64,000 nt of DNA from Bacillus amyloliquefaciens DSM 7 = ATCC 23350 (GCF_000196735.1 NC_014551.1:2723001-2787000), one strand, 5' to 3'; numbered from the stretch's first letter, positions 29,925 to 39,353 are shown. The notes: generated from the letters alone by a model not told the origin. Made by a program: numbers and translations.

Positions 29925-30305
29925 TTACAGTACTTTCGCTTGTGCCTGTTTAATCTGTACAGGCCCCATTCCTCTCGGTATTTCAATGTTTTCTCTTGTA
30001 TCTGCATGTAATGCGTCCGCAATGTAATCAGCAGCCACATTAGGATCCAGGTCTCCACAAGTATAAACATCAATGCTTGCATATCCGTGTTCAGGAAAAC
30101 TGTGAATCGTTAAATGTGACTCAGAAATAATAACGACTCCGCTTACGCCTTGCGGTGCAAATTTGTGAAATGCGACCTCGCGCACCTCAGCTCCTGATTT
30201 CAAAGCAGCATTTACAAACGTTTTTTCAATAAAATCCATGTCATTGAGCTTATCAAAATCGCATCCCCACAGCTCGGAGATGACGTGACGCCCCATTGTT
30301 TCCAT
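29925..30305 (-). CDS. speD: S-adenosylmethionine decarboxylase proenzyme
   Basis: A 126-residue prokaryotic-type AdoMet decarboxylase supplying aminopropyl groups for spermidine. The chain self-cleaves between Glu62 and Ser63 in [15 protein letters not shown], and Ser63 becomes the pyruvoyl cofactor. Proton donor and acceptor residues (His in SHLTIH, Cys in VYTCGD) are present. The second of two close ATGs is chosen because GGGGGG lies 9 bases before it. It follows gapB with no clear terminator between, but also has its own promoter. Confidence 0.96.
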   Translation of the reverse strand: METMGRHVISELWGCDFDKLNDMDFIEKTFVNAALKSGAEVREVAFHKFAPQGVSGVVIISESHLTIHSFPEHGYASIDVYTCGDLDPNVAADYIADALHADTRENIEIPRGMGPVQIKQAQAKVL

Positions 30306-30451
30306 AATCATGGACCCCCCTTAACAAGAATTAAAAAAGTGAATTTCCGAGAACTGACCCGGCTATTTACCACGGGGGAAAGTTAGTCCGGAGAGGTCCT
30401 AACCCTTTAAGTAATTCCGAAGCAGTCACGAGCAAGAAGTTCACGAAAGAT
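30306..30451 (-). promoter_or_regulatory. Long structured 5' leader of speD
   Basis: About 140 bases separate the predicted transcription start (near 30445) from the speD ATG. The minus strand can form GTTAG/CTAAC around an 11-base GC-rich loop and a CCCCG/CGGG hairpin next to it. It does not match the SAM (S-box) consensus. It may be a cis-regulatory RNA; this is inference from structure only. Confidence 0.4.
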
Positions 30452-30480
30452 AGTATACTGTGTTTAAGTTTATTTTGCAA
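30452..30480 (-). promoter_or_regulatory. Sigma-A promoter of speD
   Basis: Minus-strand -35 TTGCAA (30480-30475), 17-bp spacer, -10 TATACT (30457-30452). Confidence 0.78.
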
Positions 30481-30542
30481 GAAGTGTTTTTTGCGAATAT
30501 GCCGTTAAGGGTTTTTTCTAACAAATGTCCATGATCTTTATT

Positions 30543-31565
30543 CTACACAGCTGACGGGTGTTTCATTCGCGCGGCCACGTGACGGATAAGATCAACGACC
30601 CGGCAGGAATATCCCCATTCATTGTCATACCAGGCGAGCACCTTTACTTTTCGGTCTTCCATCACCATTGTTGTCAGTCCGTCAATGATCGCGGAATGTG
30701 AATTCGTATTATAATCCGAAGACACGAGCGGCTCATCCGAATAATCAAGAATTCCGTACATTGACGTCTTTGCGGCTCTTTGGAAAGCGGCATTCACTTG
30801 CTCGGCCGACACATCTGTTTTCAGATCGCAGACGAGGTCCACTAATGACACATTGGGAACGGGAACCCGTAAAGCAAGGCCGTGAAGTTTTCCTTTCAGA
30901 TGAGGGAGCACGAGCGACAGCGCTTTTGCGGCGCCTGTAGAAGTCGGAATGATGGATTCTCCGCACGCTCTCGCCCGCCTCAGATCTTTATGCGGGTTGT
31001 CGATATTTTTTTGGTCATTCGTATAAGCGTGAACAGTCGTCATCAGGCCGCTTTCAATTCCGAATTCCTGATCGAGCACTTTGACAACCGGCGCGAGACA
31101 GTTTGTCGTGCAGGATGCATTTGAAATAATGACATGTTCATCCGGATTGAATTGCTCTTCATTGACTCCCATGACAATGGTAACGTCTTCATTTTTGCCC
31201 GGAGCGGTTAAAATGACCTTCTTCGCCCCTGCTTCAATATGGCTCATGGCTTTTTCTTTTGAATTAAATTTTCCCGTTGCCTCTACGACGATGTCTATTC
31301 CGCACTCTTTCCACGGAAGCTCTCTCGGATCCCGCCGATTGAACAGCATAATATGTTTACCGTTGACGATCAGACTGTCTTCGGCGGCCTCGACTTCTTG
31401 ATCGTATCTGCCGTGGATTGTGTCATACTTTATCAAATGAGCAAGCGTTTCCGGGGGATAGCTTGCATTAATGGCTGTTATTTGAATTTGATCATCTTCC
31501 ATTGCTTTTCTGAACACCATTCTTCCGATTCTTCCAAACCCGTTGATTGCTACTTTTACCTTCAT
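30543..31565 (-). CDS. gapB: NADP-dependent glyceraldehyde-3-phosphate dehydrogenase (gluconeogenic)
   Basis: A 340-residue GAPDH used in gluconeogenesis. The Rossmann GFGRIGR motif is at 9-15 and catalytic Cys152 is in SNASCTTNCLAP. GapB prefers NADP and runs toward glyceraldehyde 3-phosphate, unlike glycolytic GapA. Expression in B. subtilis is repressed by CcpN on glucose; a matching box lies upstream. It is followed by speD, with which it can be cotranscribed. Confidence 0.95.
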   Translation of the reverse strand: MKVKVAINGFGRIGRMVFRKAMEDDQIQITAINASYPPETLAHLIKYDTIHGRYDQEVEAAEDSLIVNGKHIMLFNRRDPRELPWKECGIDIVVEATGKFNSKEKAMSHIEAGAKKVILTAPGKNEDVTIVMGVNEEQFNPDEHVIISNASCTTNCLAPVVKVLDQEFGIESGLMTTVHAYTNDQKNIDNPHKDLRRARACGESIIPTSTGAAKALSLVLPHLKGKLHGLALRVPVPNVSLVDLVCDLKTDVSAEQVNAAFQRAAKTSMYGILDYSDEPLVSSDYNTNSHSAIIDGLTTMVMEDRKVKVLAWYDNEWGYSCRVVDLIRHVAARMKHPSAV

Positions 31566-31609
31566 GCTCAGGTCACCCCTTTTTAATATGCCACTCTAAT
31601 TAATTTTTA

Positions 31610-31629
31610 ATTATATATAGCATAACACA
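31610..31629 (-). promoter_or_regulatory. gapB promoter with CcpN box
   Basis: TATGCTATATA at 31624-31614 on the minus strand matches the CcpN consensus TRTGHYATAYW at all 11 positions; an overlapping TGTGTTATGCT (31629-31619) matches at 10. A -10 TATAAT lies at 31615-31610, with no good -35. Confidence 0.7.
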
Positions 31630-31731
31630 TTAAAAGAAATCCGCCAGTACAACTTGATAAAAATCCACCCTTATACCGATCAATATGTTGTTCAATCGGT
31701 TTTTTTGCATATAAAATGATCTTTTTTCCAT

Positions 31732-31761
31732 AAAAAAAGCAGGATCAGCGTCTCATCCTGC
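31732..31761 (-). terminator. Terminator of ytcD
   Basis: GCAGGAT/ATCCTGC stem (31761-31755 with 31745-31739) followed by seven T on the minus strand. Confidence 0.9.
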
Positions 31762-31772
31762 CTGCTTTTTTC

Positions 31773-32159
31773 TTATATTTGTTCCGGATCTTTAAATTTG
31801 TCATTTAAAATGCTGTCCTCTAAAACGGAAGACACCTCGCCGTACCGTTTAGAAATATGCATCGCGCCCCAGTCGCACAGCGCGTTTAAAATTCTTTCCA
31901 GACTGTGCCCGTATTCACTCAGCTCGTATTCGACTTTCGGCGGCACCTGATTGTACACGATCCGGTTGATGACGCCGTCTGCTTCCAGTTCCCGCAATTG
32001 CTGTGTCAGCATCTTCTGGGTAATCTCCGGCATAAGCCGCTTCAATTCACTTGTCCGCTTTTTCCCGCGCATGAGGTGGCAGAGGATCACACACTTCCAT
32101 TTTCCGCCGATCACTTCAAGCGTCGCCTCTACGGATATATTGTATTTTTTCTTCAGCAA
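31773..32159 (-). CDS. ytcD: HxlR-family transcriptional regulator YtcD
   Basis: A 128-residue winged-helix regulator of the HxlR group: VIGGKWKCVILCHL near the N-terminus, LKRLMPEITQKMLTQQLRELE recognition region and YELSEYG wing. The frame starts with TTG, CTG; TTG is preferred since GGAGG lies 8 bases upstream and the first ATG is far inside the domain. HxlR proteins often sense electrophiles or redox stress through cysteines (two are visible, C33 and C37, in the N-terminal helix). It is divergent from ytbD and probably controls it. Confidence 0.87.
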   Translation of the reverse strand: MLKKKYNISVEATLEVIGGKWKCVILCHLMRGKKRTSELKRLMPEITQKMLTQQLRELEADGVINRIVYNQVPPKVEYELSEYGHSLERILNALCDWGAMHISKRYGEVSSVLEDSILNDKFKDPEQI

Positions 32160-32190
32160 CGGTAATTCCTCCTCATCTATAGGAACTAAA

Positions 32191-32207
32191 AAGTGCCTAT
32201 GGCACTT
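32191..32207. promoter_or_regulatory. Palindromic operator candidate between ytcD and ytbD
   Basis: AAGTGCC TAT GGCACTT is a perfect 7-bp inverted repeat with a 3-base centre, 31 bases upstream of ytcD and 135 upstream of ytbD. It is the best candidate for YtcD binding. Confidence 0.55.
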
Positions 32208-32342
32208 AAAAGTACGTTCTTTTCAATGACGCTTCTATCAATCATAATGACATTTGCCGGATGAAAAGGGATGTACTCTTATACTTATATCGTTTACCCG
32301 GCATCATTTCAACCATACATTATCGACCAAGGAGGAAAACAG

Positions 32343-33542
32343 ATGTCTTCACATCGCCAAAGCTATTTACCAGCGCTGCTGGCATTAGCCGTCAGCGCTT
32401 TTGCGATCGGCACAACCGAATTTATCAGCGTCGGATTGCTGCCGCTTATATCTCAGGATCTGCATATACCCGTGACAACGGCGGGCCTTACCGTTTCCAT
32501 GTATGCTCTCGGCGTGACATTCGGCGCGCCGGTTTTAACTTCTCTCACATCCGGCATGTCGCGGAAAACGCTGCTGCTCTGGGTCATGTTGATTTTTATC
32601 GCCGGAAATATACTCGCGGCGAGCGCGTCTTCAATCGGAATCTTATTGACAGCGCGGGTCATTACGGCGTTTTCCCACGGCATTTTCATGTCAATCGGGG
32701 CAACAATCGCCGCCAGTATCGTACCGGAACATAAAAGAGCAAGCGCGATTTCCATTATGTTTACGGGGCTGACGGTGGCTACGGTGACCGGCGTTCCGTT
32801 CGGCACCTATCTCGGCCAGCAATTCGGCTGGAGGATTGCGTTTGCCGTCATTGTCACGGTAGGAATCATTGCCTTCCTTACAAATGCGCTTCTCGTTCCG
32901 TCAAATTTGCGTAAAGGGACGAAGACCGCGTTTTCCGAGCAGGTAAAACTCGTCACGAACGGACGGTTATTGCTTTTATTTATGATTACGGCGTTAGGCT
33001 ACGGCGGAACGTTTGTCGTGTTTACGTATTTATCCCCGCTTCTTCAGGAAGTAACCGGCTTTCAGAAAGAAACCGTCGCAGCCGTCCTGCTTGTTTACGG
33101 AATTGCAATCGCCATCGGAAATATGATTGGCGGCCGATTATCAAATCGAAATCCGCTGAAAGCATTGCTTTACATGTTCATTGTCCAGGCAGCTGTGCTG
33201 TTTGTCTTGACTTTTACCGCGCCGTTTAAAACAGCCGGGCTGATCACCATTATTTTAATGGGGCTGTTGGCGTTTATGAATGTGCCGGGACTGCAGGTAT
33301 ATATTGTGATGCTCAGTGAACGTTTTGCCCCAAGCGCCGTTGATACAGCATCAGCATTAAACATCGCGGCATTTAATGCCGGAATCGCGATCGGCTCGTT
33401 TGCCGGCGGAGTCATTACAGACTCAATCGGGATCATTCATACCGCTTGGATCGGGGCGCTCATGGTGCTCAGCGCGGTCGTGTTAACCGGATGGAGCAGG
33501 AAGCTTGAAAAGCGGGATCACATCATCCCTGAAAGGAGGTGA
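32343..33542 (+). CDS. ytbD: MFS efflux transporter YtbD
   Basis: A 399-residue major facilitator with 12 spans, of the drug:H+ antiporter-1/arabinose-efflux type (AraJ/YdhP-like): IGTTEFISVGLLP in span 1 and SGMSRKTLL in the 2-3 loop. The substrate is unknown. The ATG at 32343 follows AAGGAGGA; upstream in-frame codons lack a site. Divergence from an HxlR regulator and linkage to aldo/keto reductase ytbE suggest defence against a reactive small molecule. Confidence 0.88.
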   Translation: MSSHRQSYLPALLALAVSAFAIGTTEFISVGLLPLISQDLHIPVTTAGLTVSMYALGVTFGAPVLTSLTSGMSRKTLLLWVMLIFIAGNILAASASSIGILLTARVITAFSHGIFMSIGATIAASIVPEHKRASAISIMFTGLTVATVTGVPFGTYLGQQFGWRIAFAVIVTVGIIAFLTNALLVPSNLRKGTKTAFSEQVKLVTNGRLLLLFMITALGYGGTFVVFTYLSPLLQEVTGFQKETVAAVLLVYGIAIAIGNMIGGRLSNRNPLKALLYMFIVQAAVLFVLTFTAPFKTAGLITIILMGLLAFMNVPGLQVYIVMLSERFAPSAVDTASALNIAAFNAGIAIGSFAGGVITDSIGIIHTAWIGALMVLSAVVLTGWSRKLEKRDHIIPERR

Positions 33543-33599
33543 GTTTTTCTTCAGGCATTTTGATCTTTTCAACAAACAAATAATTGGAGGAACATATAC

Positions 33600-34442
33600 A
33601 TGACAACACATTTACAAGCAAAAGCAACATTGCATAACGGAGTAAAAATGCCTTGGTTTGGCATCGGGGTGTTCAAAGTGGAGGAAGGCGCAGAACTCGT
33701 CAATGCGGTGAAAACGGCATTGGTGCACGGCTATCGCAGTGTTGATACCGCCGCGATTTACGGTAATGAAGAGGGTGTCGGTGAAGGCATCCGCCAAGGA
33801 TTGCAAGAAGCGGGATTAAAACGTGAAGACATTTTTGTCACGTCAAAAGTATGGAATGCCGATTTAGGATATGAAGAAACGTTAAAAGCGTTTGACATGA
33901 GCTTAGAGAAACTCGGTTTAGACTATTTAGATTTATATTTGATCCATTGGCCTGTCGAAGGAAAGTACATTGATGCGTGGCGGGCGCTCGAAACCCTCTA
34001 CCGCAATGGACGCATTAAAGCGATCGGGGTCAGCAATTTCCAAATTCACCATCTGAAACATCTTATGAAAGAAACGGATATTAAGCCGATGATCAACCAG
34101 GTGGAATACCACCCGCGCCTGACACAGAAAGAACTGCAGGCATTCTGCGCCGAACAAGGCATTCAGCTTGAAGCGTGGTCGCCATTGATGCAAGGCCAGC
34201 TGCTTGATCATCCCGTCTTACAGGAGATCGCTCAGAAGTACGGCAAATCAGCGGCTCAAGTGATTTTGCGCTGGGATTTGCAAAACGGTGTCATTACCAT
34301 TCCGAAATCAACTAAAAAACACCGTATTGAAGAAAATGCAAATGTCTTTGATTTCGAACTGTCAGCTGAAGATATGAAACGGATTGATGATCTGAACGAA
34401 AATCTCCGTGTCGGTCCGGACCCTGACAATTTTGATTTTTAA
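33600..34442 (+). CDS. ytbE: Aldo/keto reductase YtbE
   Basis: A 280-residue NADPH-dependent AKR (AKR5-like). The family signature GYRSVDTAAIYGNEEGVG gives catalytic Asp and Tyr; the catalytic Lys is in VTSKVWN and His in LIHWPV. The C-terminal IPKSTKKHRIEEN binds NADPH. It reduces a broad range of aldehydes and ketones such as methylglyoxal in related enzymes. It has its own GGAGG site and lies 57 bases after ytbD, probably in the same operon. Confidence 0.92.
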   Translation: MTTHLQAKATLHNGVKMPWFGIGVFKVEEGAELVNAVKTALVHGYRSVDTAAIYGNEEGVGEGIRQGLQEAGLKREDIFVTSKVWNADLGYEETLKAFDMSLEKLGLDYLDLYLIHWPVEGKYIDAWRALETLYRNGRIKAIGVSNFQIHHLKHLMKETDIKPMINQVEYHPRLTQKELQAFCAEQGIQLEAWSPLMQGQLLDHPVLQEIAQKYGKSAAQVILRWDLQNGVITIPKSTKKHRIEENANVFDFELSAEDMKRIDDLNENLRVGPDPDNFDF

Positions 34443-34448
34443 TCCAGA

Positions 34449-34481
34449 AAAACACCGTTCGGCTTCCCGAACGGTGTTTGT
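34449..34481. terminator. Bidirectional terminator between ytbE and coaE
   Basis: A perfect 13-bp stem AAACACCGTTCGG/CCGAACGGTGTTT (34450-34462 with 34467-34479) with a 4-base loop separates the converging genes. T tracts are short on both sides. Confidence 0.82.
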
Positions 34482-35075
34482 TTATGCCCAGCTGCTCAAT
34501 ATTTCCTCCAGCTGATGCTTTGTATGTTCAAGACTGCCGCTGTTATCAATGACGGCGTCAGCTTTTTTTGTTTTGTCCGCTAAAGGCATCTGCGACGTTA
34601 TCCGGCTCATCGCTTCTTCTTCTGTAAGAGAATTCCGCTCCATCAGCCGTTTGAGCTGTATGTCTGCCGGTACGGTGACGACGAGCACTTTGCCGACAAG
34701 ATAGTCAAGCCCGCTCTCATACAAAAGCGGTATATCTAAAACGACGAACTGCTCTTTTCGCGCAACAGCCTCATCCCGCTGTTTCATCATTTCCGCACGC
34801 ACCGCCGGATGAACGATCTGATTCAGCGTCAGACGCTTCTGTTCGTCCGTAAAAACGATGGCACCGAGTTTTTTTCTGTCAATCCCGCCGTTTTCCAGCA
34901 GGATTTCTTTTCCGAACGCTTCAACGATCTGTCCGTAAGCCGGCTTTCCTTTTTCCACCGCCTGTTTTGCGATGACATCCGCATCAATGACTGTAATCTT
35001 TTTGTCGATCAGCATGCGCGCTACTGTGCTTTTGCCGCTGGCGATGCCTCCCGTTAAACCGATGACCAAGCTCAA
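34482..35075 (-). CDS. coaE: Dephospho-CoA kinase
   Basis: A 197-residue P-loop kinase that makes the last step of CoA synthesis. Walker A is GGIASGKST (9-17), the substrate Asp is in VIDADVIAK and the lid arginines in [12 protein letters not shown] start at 35075 is chosen: AAGGAG lies 8-9 bases upstream and the product then begins [10 protein letters not shown] with the usual length. It is 14 bases after ytaF in the polA-mutM-ytaF-coaE cluster. Confidence 0.94.
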   Translation of the reverse strand: MSLVIGLTGGIASGKSTVARMLIDKKITVIDADVIAKQAVEKGKPAYGQIVEAFGKEILLENGGIDRKKLGAIVFTDEQKRLTLNQIVHPAVRAEMMKQRDEAVARKEQFVVLDIPLLYESGLDYLVGKVLVVTVPADIQLKRLMERNSLTEEEAMSRITSQMPLADKTKKADAVIDNSGSLEHTKHQLEEILSSWA

Positions 35076-35089
35076 AAAGCCCACTCCTT

Positions 35090-35722
35090 CTACATTTTCC
35101 AAATCCCGATGATAATCAGCAGGACTCCCGGCAAAAATGTCATTTTATCTATCCAATTCCATCTTGAAAAGAAATGCCCCGCGTTTATGCCGAGTGAAAC
35201 AAACAGCGAGCTCATCACCCCGACGGTCACGCTCATCATAACCGGAGAAAAGCCGAGAATGGCTGCTCCCATGCCGGCGCCAAACGCGTCGATTGATAAG
35301 GCGATACCGAGCAAAAGCGCCTCGACTCCGTTAATGGTTCCGGATTGATCAATATCAGCGCTGGTCGGCTTTTTCAAAATGTGAATCACGATGCCGAGCG
35401 ATTTCACTTCAAGATTAAGTAACGTTTTTTCATGCAATAAGTAATCCGGCTCTTTAGCCGGTTTAAAAAATTGATAGATGACCCATGCCCCGATTCCGAT
35501 TAAGATCAGCCCGCCCAGTTTCTCCGTGACGGATACGGGAAAAATCTTTGTCAGAAAATGGCCGATCAGCATGGATATAAACATCACAGAGGCTGAACAG
35601 CAAGCGATCACGGCAATCGCTTTGAACGGGATTTTCATTTTTCTCAATCCGTACGTAAACCCGACTGAAAAACTGTCCAAGCTGACAGCAAAAGCCAAAA
35701 GCAGCAAAGAAACAATCTCCAT
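35090..35722 (-). CDS. ytaF: Sporulation membrane protein YtaF (MntP/DUF204-like)
   Basis: A 210-residue membrane protein with six spans and two DUF204 repeats, each carrying an acidic SxDSF/SIDAF motif ([20 protein letters not shown]) typical of the MntP manganese exporter group. The YtaF branch is associated with sporulation; its transported substrate is untested. The central loop is charged with DIDQSG. The ATG at 35722 follows AAAGGGAG. Confidence 0.88.
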   Translation of the reverse strand: MEIVSLLLLAFAVSLDSFSVGFTYGLRKMKIPFKAIAVIACCSASVMFISMLIGHFLTKIFPVSVTEKLGGLILIGIGAWVIYQFFKPAKEPDYLLHEKTLLNLEVKSLGIVIHILKKPTSADIDQSGTINGVEALLLGIALSIDAFGAGMGAAILGFSPVMMSVTVGVMSSLFVSLGINAGHFFSRWNWIDKMTFLPGVLLIIIGIWKM

Positions 35723-35858
35723 ATCCGTTTCTCCCTTTCTCTTGATCGGCAATTGTGACAAATGCCTATTGGGTGAATCACAATATATATATGGAGAAAG
35801 GTCATCAACTGTGTTAGAAAAAAGTCATTCTTCCGGCGTCCGCTTGAACAGCTTCAGT

Positions 35859-36689
35859 TTATGATTTTTTTTGGCATCGGGCGCAGAAATGCGTACCTCT
35901 TCCGCCGACCACGATTTTAGAAATCATCGTGCCGCACGTCTTGCACGGCTCATCTTTTTTGCCGTATACGTAATGTCTGAGCTGAAACATTCCGATCTCT
36001 CCTTGGGAATTGATATAAGACCGGACGGTGCTCCCGCCCGCGTCAATCGCTTCCTGAAGGGTGTCTTTAATTTCTGTATGGAGCTTTTTTATCTGCCCGT
36101 CTGACAGACTGTTCGCTTTTGTCTCAGGATGAATCCCCGCCCGGAATAAAGCTTCATCGACATAAATGTTGCCGAGGCCGACGACCGCTTTTTGATCGAG
36201 CAGAGCGGTTTTCACCGCGCGGTTCGTTTTGGCGAGCCGCTCTTTTAAATAGGCGGCGGTAAATGCTTCATCGTCAGGCTCAGGCCCGAGCTGTGAAAGC
36301 GGTAATGCAGTCAGTTCCTCTCCCGGCGCAAATAAATGCATCGTGCCGAATTTCCGGACGTCCCGGTAGCGGAGCTGTGTTCCGTCCGTCATGTTAAATA
36401 CGACGTGCACATGTTTATCGTCAGGCTCATCGGCCTGGTGAAGACCGTATTTCCCCTCCATCCGGAGATGGGAGACCATGACATAATGATCCAGATGGAA
36501 AAGCAAAAACTTTCCCCTTCTCCCGATGGATCGGATTGTTTCTCCTGCAATCTGCCGCGCGAATTCCTCCGGCTCGGCGGGTTTTTTGATGATATTCGGC
36601 CATCTGATGTCGGCCGATTCAATCGTTTTCCCTTTCACAAGACCGGTCAGAGTGCGCCGGACCGTTTCAACTTCTGGTAGTTCCGGCAC
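35859..36689 (-). CDS. mutM: Formamidopyrimidine-DNA glycosylase
   Basis: A 276-residue DNA repair enzyme removing 8-oxoguanine and Fapy bases. The mature N-terminus PELPEVE provides catalytic Pro and Glu, Lys in RRGKFLLF contacts phosphate, and a C-terminal zinc finger has CKTCG...HFCARCQ. GTG at 36689 encodes the initiator directly before PELPEVE, as catalysis requires Pro at position 2 after Met removal; AAAGGAAG lies upstream. It follows polA by 24 bases. Confidence 0.95.
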   Translation of the reverse strand: MPELPEVETVRRTLTGLVKGKTIESADIRWPNIIKKPAEPEEFARQIAGETIRSIGRRGKFLLFHLDHYVMVSHLRMEGKYGLHQADEPDDKHVHVVFNMTDGTQLRYRDVRKFGTMHLFAPGEELTALPLSQLGPEPDDEAFTAAYLKERLAKTNRAVKTALLDQKAVVGLGNIYVDEALFRAGIHPETKANSLSDGQIKKLHTEIKDTLQEAIDAGGSTVRSYINSQGEIGMFQLRHYVYGKKDEPCKTCGTMISKIVVGGRGTHFCARCQKKS

Positions 36690-36713
36690 AATCATCACTT
36701 CCTTTTTTTCTGT

Positions 36714-39353
36714 TTATTTTGCATCGTACCAAGACGGGCCTGAAGCATAATCCGCCTTTAACGGCACGTCTAAATCCAAAGCATGTTCCATCACTTCAGG
36801 AACCAGCTTCTCTAATATTTTAATTTCTTCCTTAGGCGCTTCAAAAATCAATTCATCGTGCACCTGCAGCAGCAGTCTTGCCTTCAGATTTTTCTCTTTC
36901 AGCTCAGCTGCCATATCAATCATGGCTTTTTTAATAATATCGGCGGCGCTGCCCTGAATCGGCGTATTCATGGCCGTGCGTTCCGCAAAGCTCCGCAGGT
37001 TGAAGTTGCGGCTGGTCAGCTCAGGGATATAACGGCGGCGCTGCATGAGTGTCGTAACATATCCTTTTTGCTTCGCTTCCTGCACCGATTCTTCCATATA
37101 CGCCTTGACACCCGGGAAGCTCTCCAGGTAGCGGTCAATAAAAGCGCCCGCTTCTTTCCGGGTAATGCCGAGGTTTTGCGACAGACCGTAATCACTGATG
37201 CCGTAAACGATGCCGAAATTGACAGCCTTTGCCTGGCGGCGCATCGCTTGTGTCACTTCATCTTCACTGACATGAAACACATCCATTGCGGTTTTTGTAT
37301 GAATATCCATGTCATTCGTAAACGCCTCAATCAGATTTTCATCTTTAGAAATGTGCGCAAGCACCCTCAATTCAATTTGTGAGTAGTCGGCGGCAAAAAT
37401 AAGCCAGTCCGGTTCTGACGGAACGAAAGCCTGACGGATTTTGCGCCCTTCCTCCAGCCGGATCGGAATGTTTTGCAGGTTCGGATCCGTTGAGCTGAGG
37501 CGCCCGGTTTGAGTCAATGCCTGATTGAATCGTGTATGCACCTTATGAGAATCCTTGCGCGTGACTTTCAGCAGCCCTTCTATATAGGTCGATTGAAGTT
37601 TGCCGATTTGTCTGTATTGCAGAATATAAGCGACGATATCATGTTTGTCGGCAAGCTTCTCCAGCACATCGGCTGAAGTGGAATAGCCTGTTTTTGTTTT
37701 CTTCACTACCGGCAGGCCGAGCTTGTCAAACAAAATGACGCCGAGCTGTTTTGGTGAATTGATGTTAAACGGTTCACCGGCGATGTCATGGATTTTTTCT
37801 TCATATTCTTTCAGTTTCGCGCGGAGCTCTTCACCCATTCGCTTCAGTCTTTCAACATCCACTTTAACGCCCATAGATTCCATTTCTCCGAGAATCAGCG
37901 CAAGCGGGAGTTCGAGATCTTCATACAGTTCAAGCTGATTATTTTCTTTGAGCGCGTGCAGCAGCTTATCCCGGAGGCTGTTAACGGCAGCCGCTTTTCG
38001 CGCGAGATGGTCGGCAAGCTCTTTTTCAGCCGGAACGGCGTGCTTTGCGCCCTTTCCGTAAACCGCTTCGTCTTTGGAAACGATATTCAGCCCGTATTCT
38101 TTCGCAACGCTCGCGACATCGTCGTACGAATTGCCCGGGTTAATAATGTAGGCCGCGAGAAGCGCGTCAAATTCCGTTCCCTTCAGCTCAATTCCCTGCC
38201 AGCGCAGAGCGACGACGGAGCGTTTACTGTCAAACACCCACTTTTTCTTCGACTCATCTTCAGCCCAGGATTTAAACGCTTCGGACTGAATGGCTGTTTC
38301 TTTCGGAATATAATAAAGGCCTGTTTCATTCACGATGGAAAAGCCGAGAATCGGTTCTTCATGATAGTTATCACCGATTTGTTCGACGACTAAAGCGGAC
38401 GGCGAAACGAGCATGTCTTCGGTGATTTCTTCAACCGTTTCAACATCGATGTCCTCAAAGTCTTCTTCCGCAGTTTCTCCGCTTTCTTCACCGAGCCGTT
38501 CAAGAAGCGTGTTAAAACCGAGGTCTTTAAATATGGCGACAACTTGTTCACGGTCAAACCCTTGATAATCTAAATCTTCGAGCTTGACTTCAATCGGCGC
38601 ATTTGTCATAATCGTCGCCAGCTCTTTGCTCATCAAGGCTTGTTCTTTATATTCCCCGAGCTTTTCTTTTAATTTTTTTCCGCTGACTTCATCAATTGAA
38701 TCAAGCAGTTTCTCAACGGAATGGAACTGCTTTAAGAGCTTAATCGCGGTTTTTTCTCCCACGCCGGGAACGCCCGGTATGTTATCGGATGAATCCCCCA
38801 TTAATCCCTTCATATCAATAATTTGCAGAGGTGTCAGACCATACTTTTCTTCGACGTGCTCCGGCGTGTAATCTTCCACGTCGGTAATGCCTTTTCTCGT
38901 AATGGCAACGGTCGTTTTTCCGGTGGCAAGCTGCGTTAAGTCTTTGTCTCCGGAAAATACCTTTACTTCGAAGCCGTCTTTTTCAGCAGATACGGCAAGC
39001 GTGCCGATAATATCATCCGCTTCGTATTCAGGAAGCTCATAGCGGCTGATGTTGTATGCATCAAGGAGCTCGCGGATGAACGGCATCTGTTCTGAAAGCT
39101 CCGGCGGCGTTTTTTGTCTTCCGCCTTTATATTCTTTAAACGTGCTGTGGCGGAAAGTCGTTTTTCCCGCGTCAAAAGCCACCAGCATGTGGGTCGGTTT
39201 TTCATCCTCCAGCATTTTCATTAAAATCATAGCAAAGCCGTATACGGCATTTGTATGAATGCCTTTTTCATTGCTTAAAAGCGGCAATGCAAAAAACGCC
39301 CGGTACGCCAGACTGTTTCCGTCGACAAGCACTAATTTTTTTCGTTCCGTCAT
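36714..39353 (-). CDS. polA: DNA polymerase I
   Basis: An 879-residue repair/Okazaki-fragment polymerase. The 5'-3' exonuclease domain covers about 1-290, an inactive 3'-5' exonuclease-like domain follows, and the polymerase domain has motif A (DYSQIELRVLAH), motif B (RRQAKAVNFGIVYG) and motif C (QVHDELIFE). Family knowledge: Bacillus PolA lacks proofreading residues. The ATG follows TAGGAGG. It leads the polA-mutM-ytaF-coaE group, 245 bases after phoR. Confidence 0.97.
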   Translation of the reverse strand: MTERKKLVLVDGNSLAYRAFFALPLLSNEKGIHTNAVYGFAMILMKMLEDEKPTHMLVAFDAGKTTFRHSTFKEYKGGRQKTPPELSEQMPFIRELLDAYNISRYELPEYEADDIIGTLAVSAEKDGFEVKVFSGDKDLTQLATGKTTVAITRKGITDVEDYTPEHVEEKYGLTPLQIIDMKGLMGDSSDNIPGVPGVGEKTAIKLLKQFHSVEKLLDSIDEVSGKKLKEKLGEYKEQALMSKELATIMTNAPIEVKLEDLDYQGFDREQVVAIFKDLGFNTLLERLGEESGETAEEDFEDIDVETVEEITEDMLVSPSALVVEQIGDNYHEEPILGFSIVNETGLYYIPKETAIQSEAFKSWAEDESKKKWVFDSKRSVVALRWQGIELKGTEFDALLAAYIINPGNSYDDVASVAKEYGLNIVSKDEAVYGKGAKHAVPAEKELADHLARKAAAVNSLRDKLLHALKENNQLELYEDLELPLALILGEMESMGVKVDVERLKRMGEELRAKLKEYEEKIHDIAGEPFNINSPKQLGVILFDKLGLPVVKKTKTGYSTSADVLEKLADKHDIVAYILQYRQIGKLQSTYIEGLLKVTRKDSHKVHTRFNQALTQTGRLSSTDPNLQNIPIRLEEGRKIRQAFVPSEPDWLIFAADYSQIELRVLAHISKDENLIEAFTNDMDIHTKTAMDVFHVSEDEVTQAMRRQAKAVNFGIVYGISDYGLSQNLGITRKEAGAFIDRYLESFPGVKAYMEESVQEAKQKGYVTTLMQRRRYIPELTSRNFNLRSFAERTAMNTPIQGSAADIIKKAMIDMAAELKEKNLKARLLLQVHDELIFEAPKEEIKILEKLVPEVMEHALDLDVPLKADYASGPSWYDAK

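Noticed and set aside
30306-30451. SAM (S-box) riboswitch before speD
   Set aside because: The conserved S-box core motifs (CTTATCAAGAG and partners) are not present.
32261-32734. 157-codon plus-strand frame at the start of ytbD
   Set aside because: Overlaps ytbD in another frame; rich in Arg/His/Tyr as expected of an out-of-frame reading.
36858-38393. Plus-strand frames of 174 and 201 codons within polA
   Set aside because: Antisense shadows of a conserved polymerase; no ribosome site or family resemblance.
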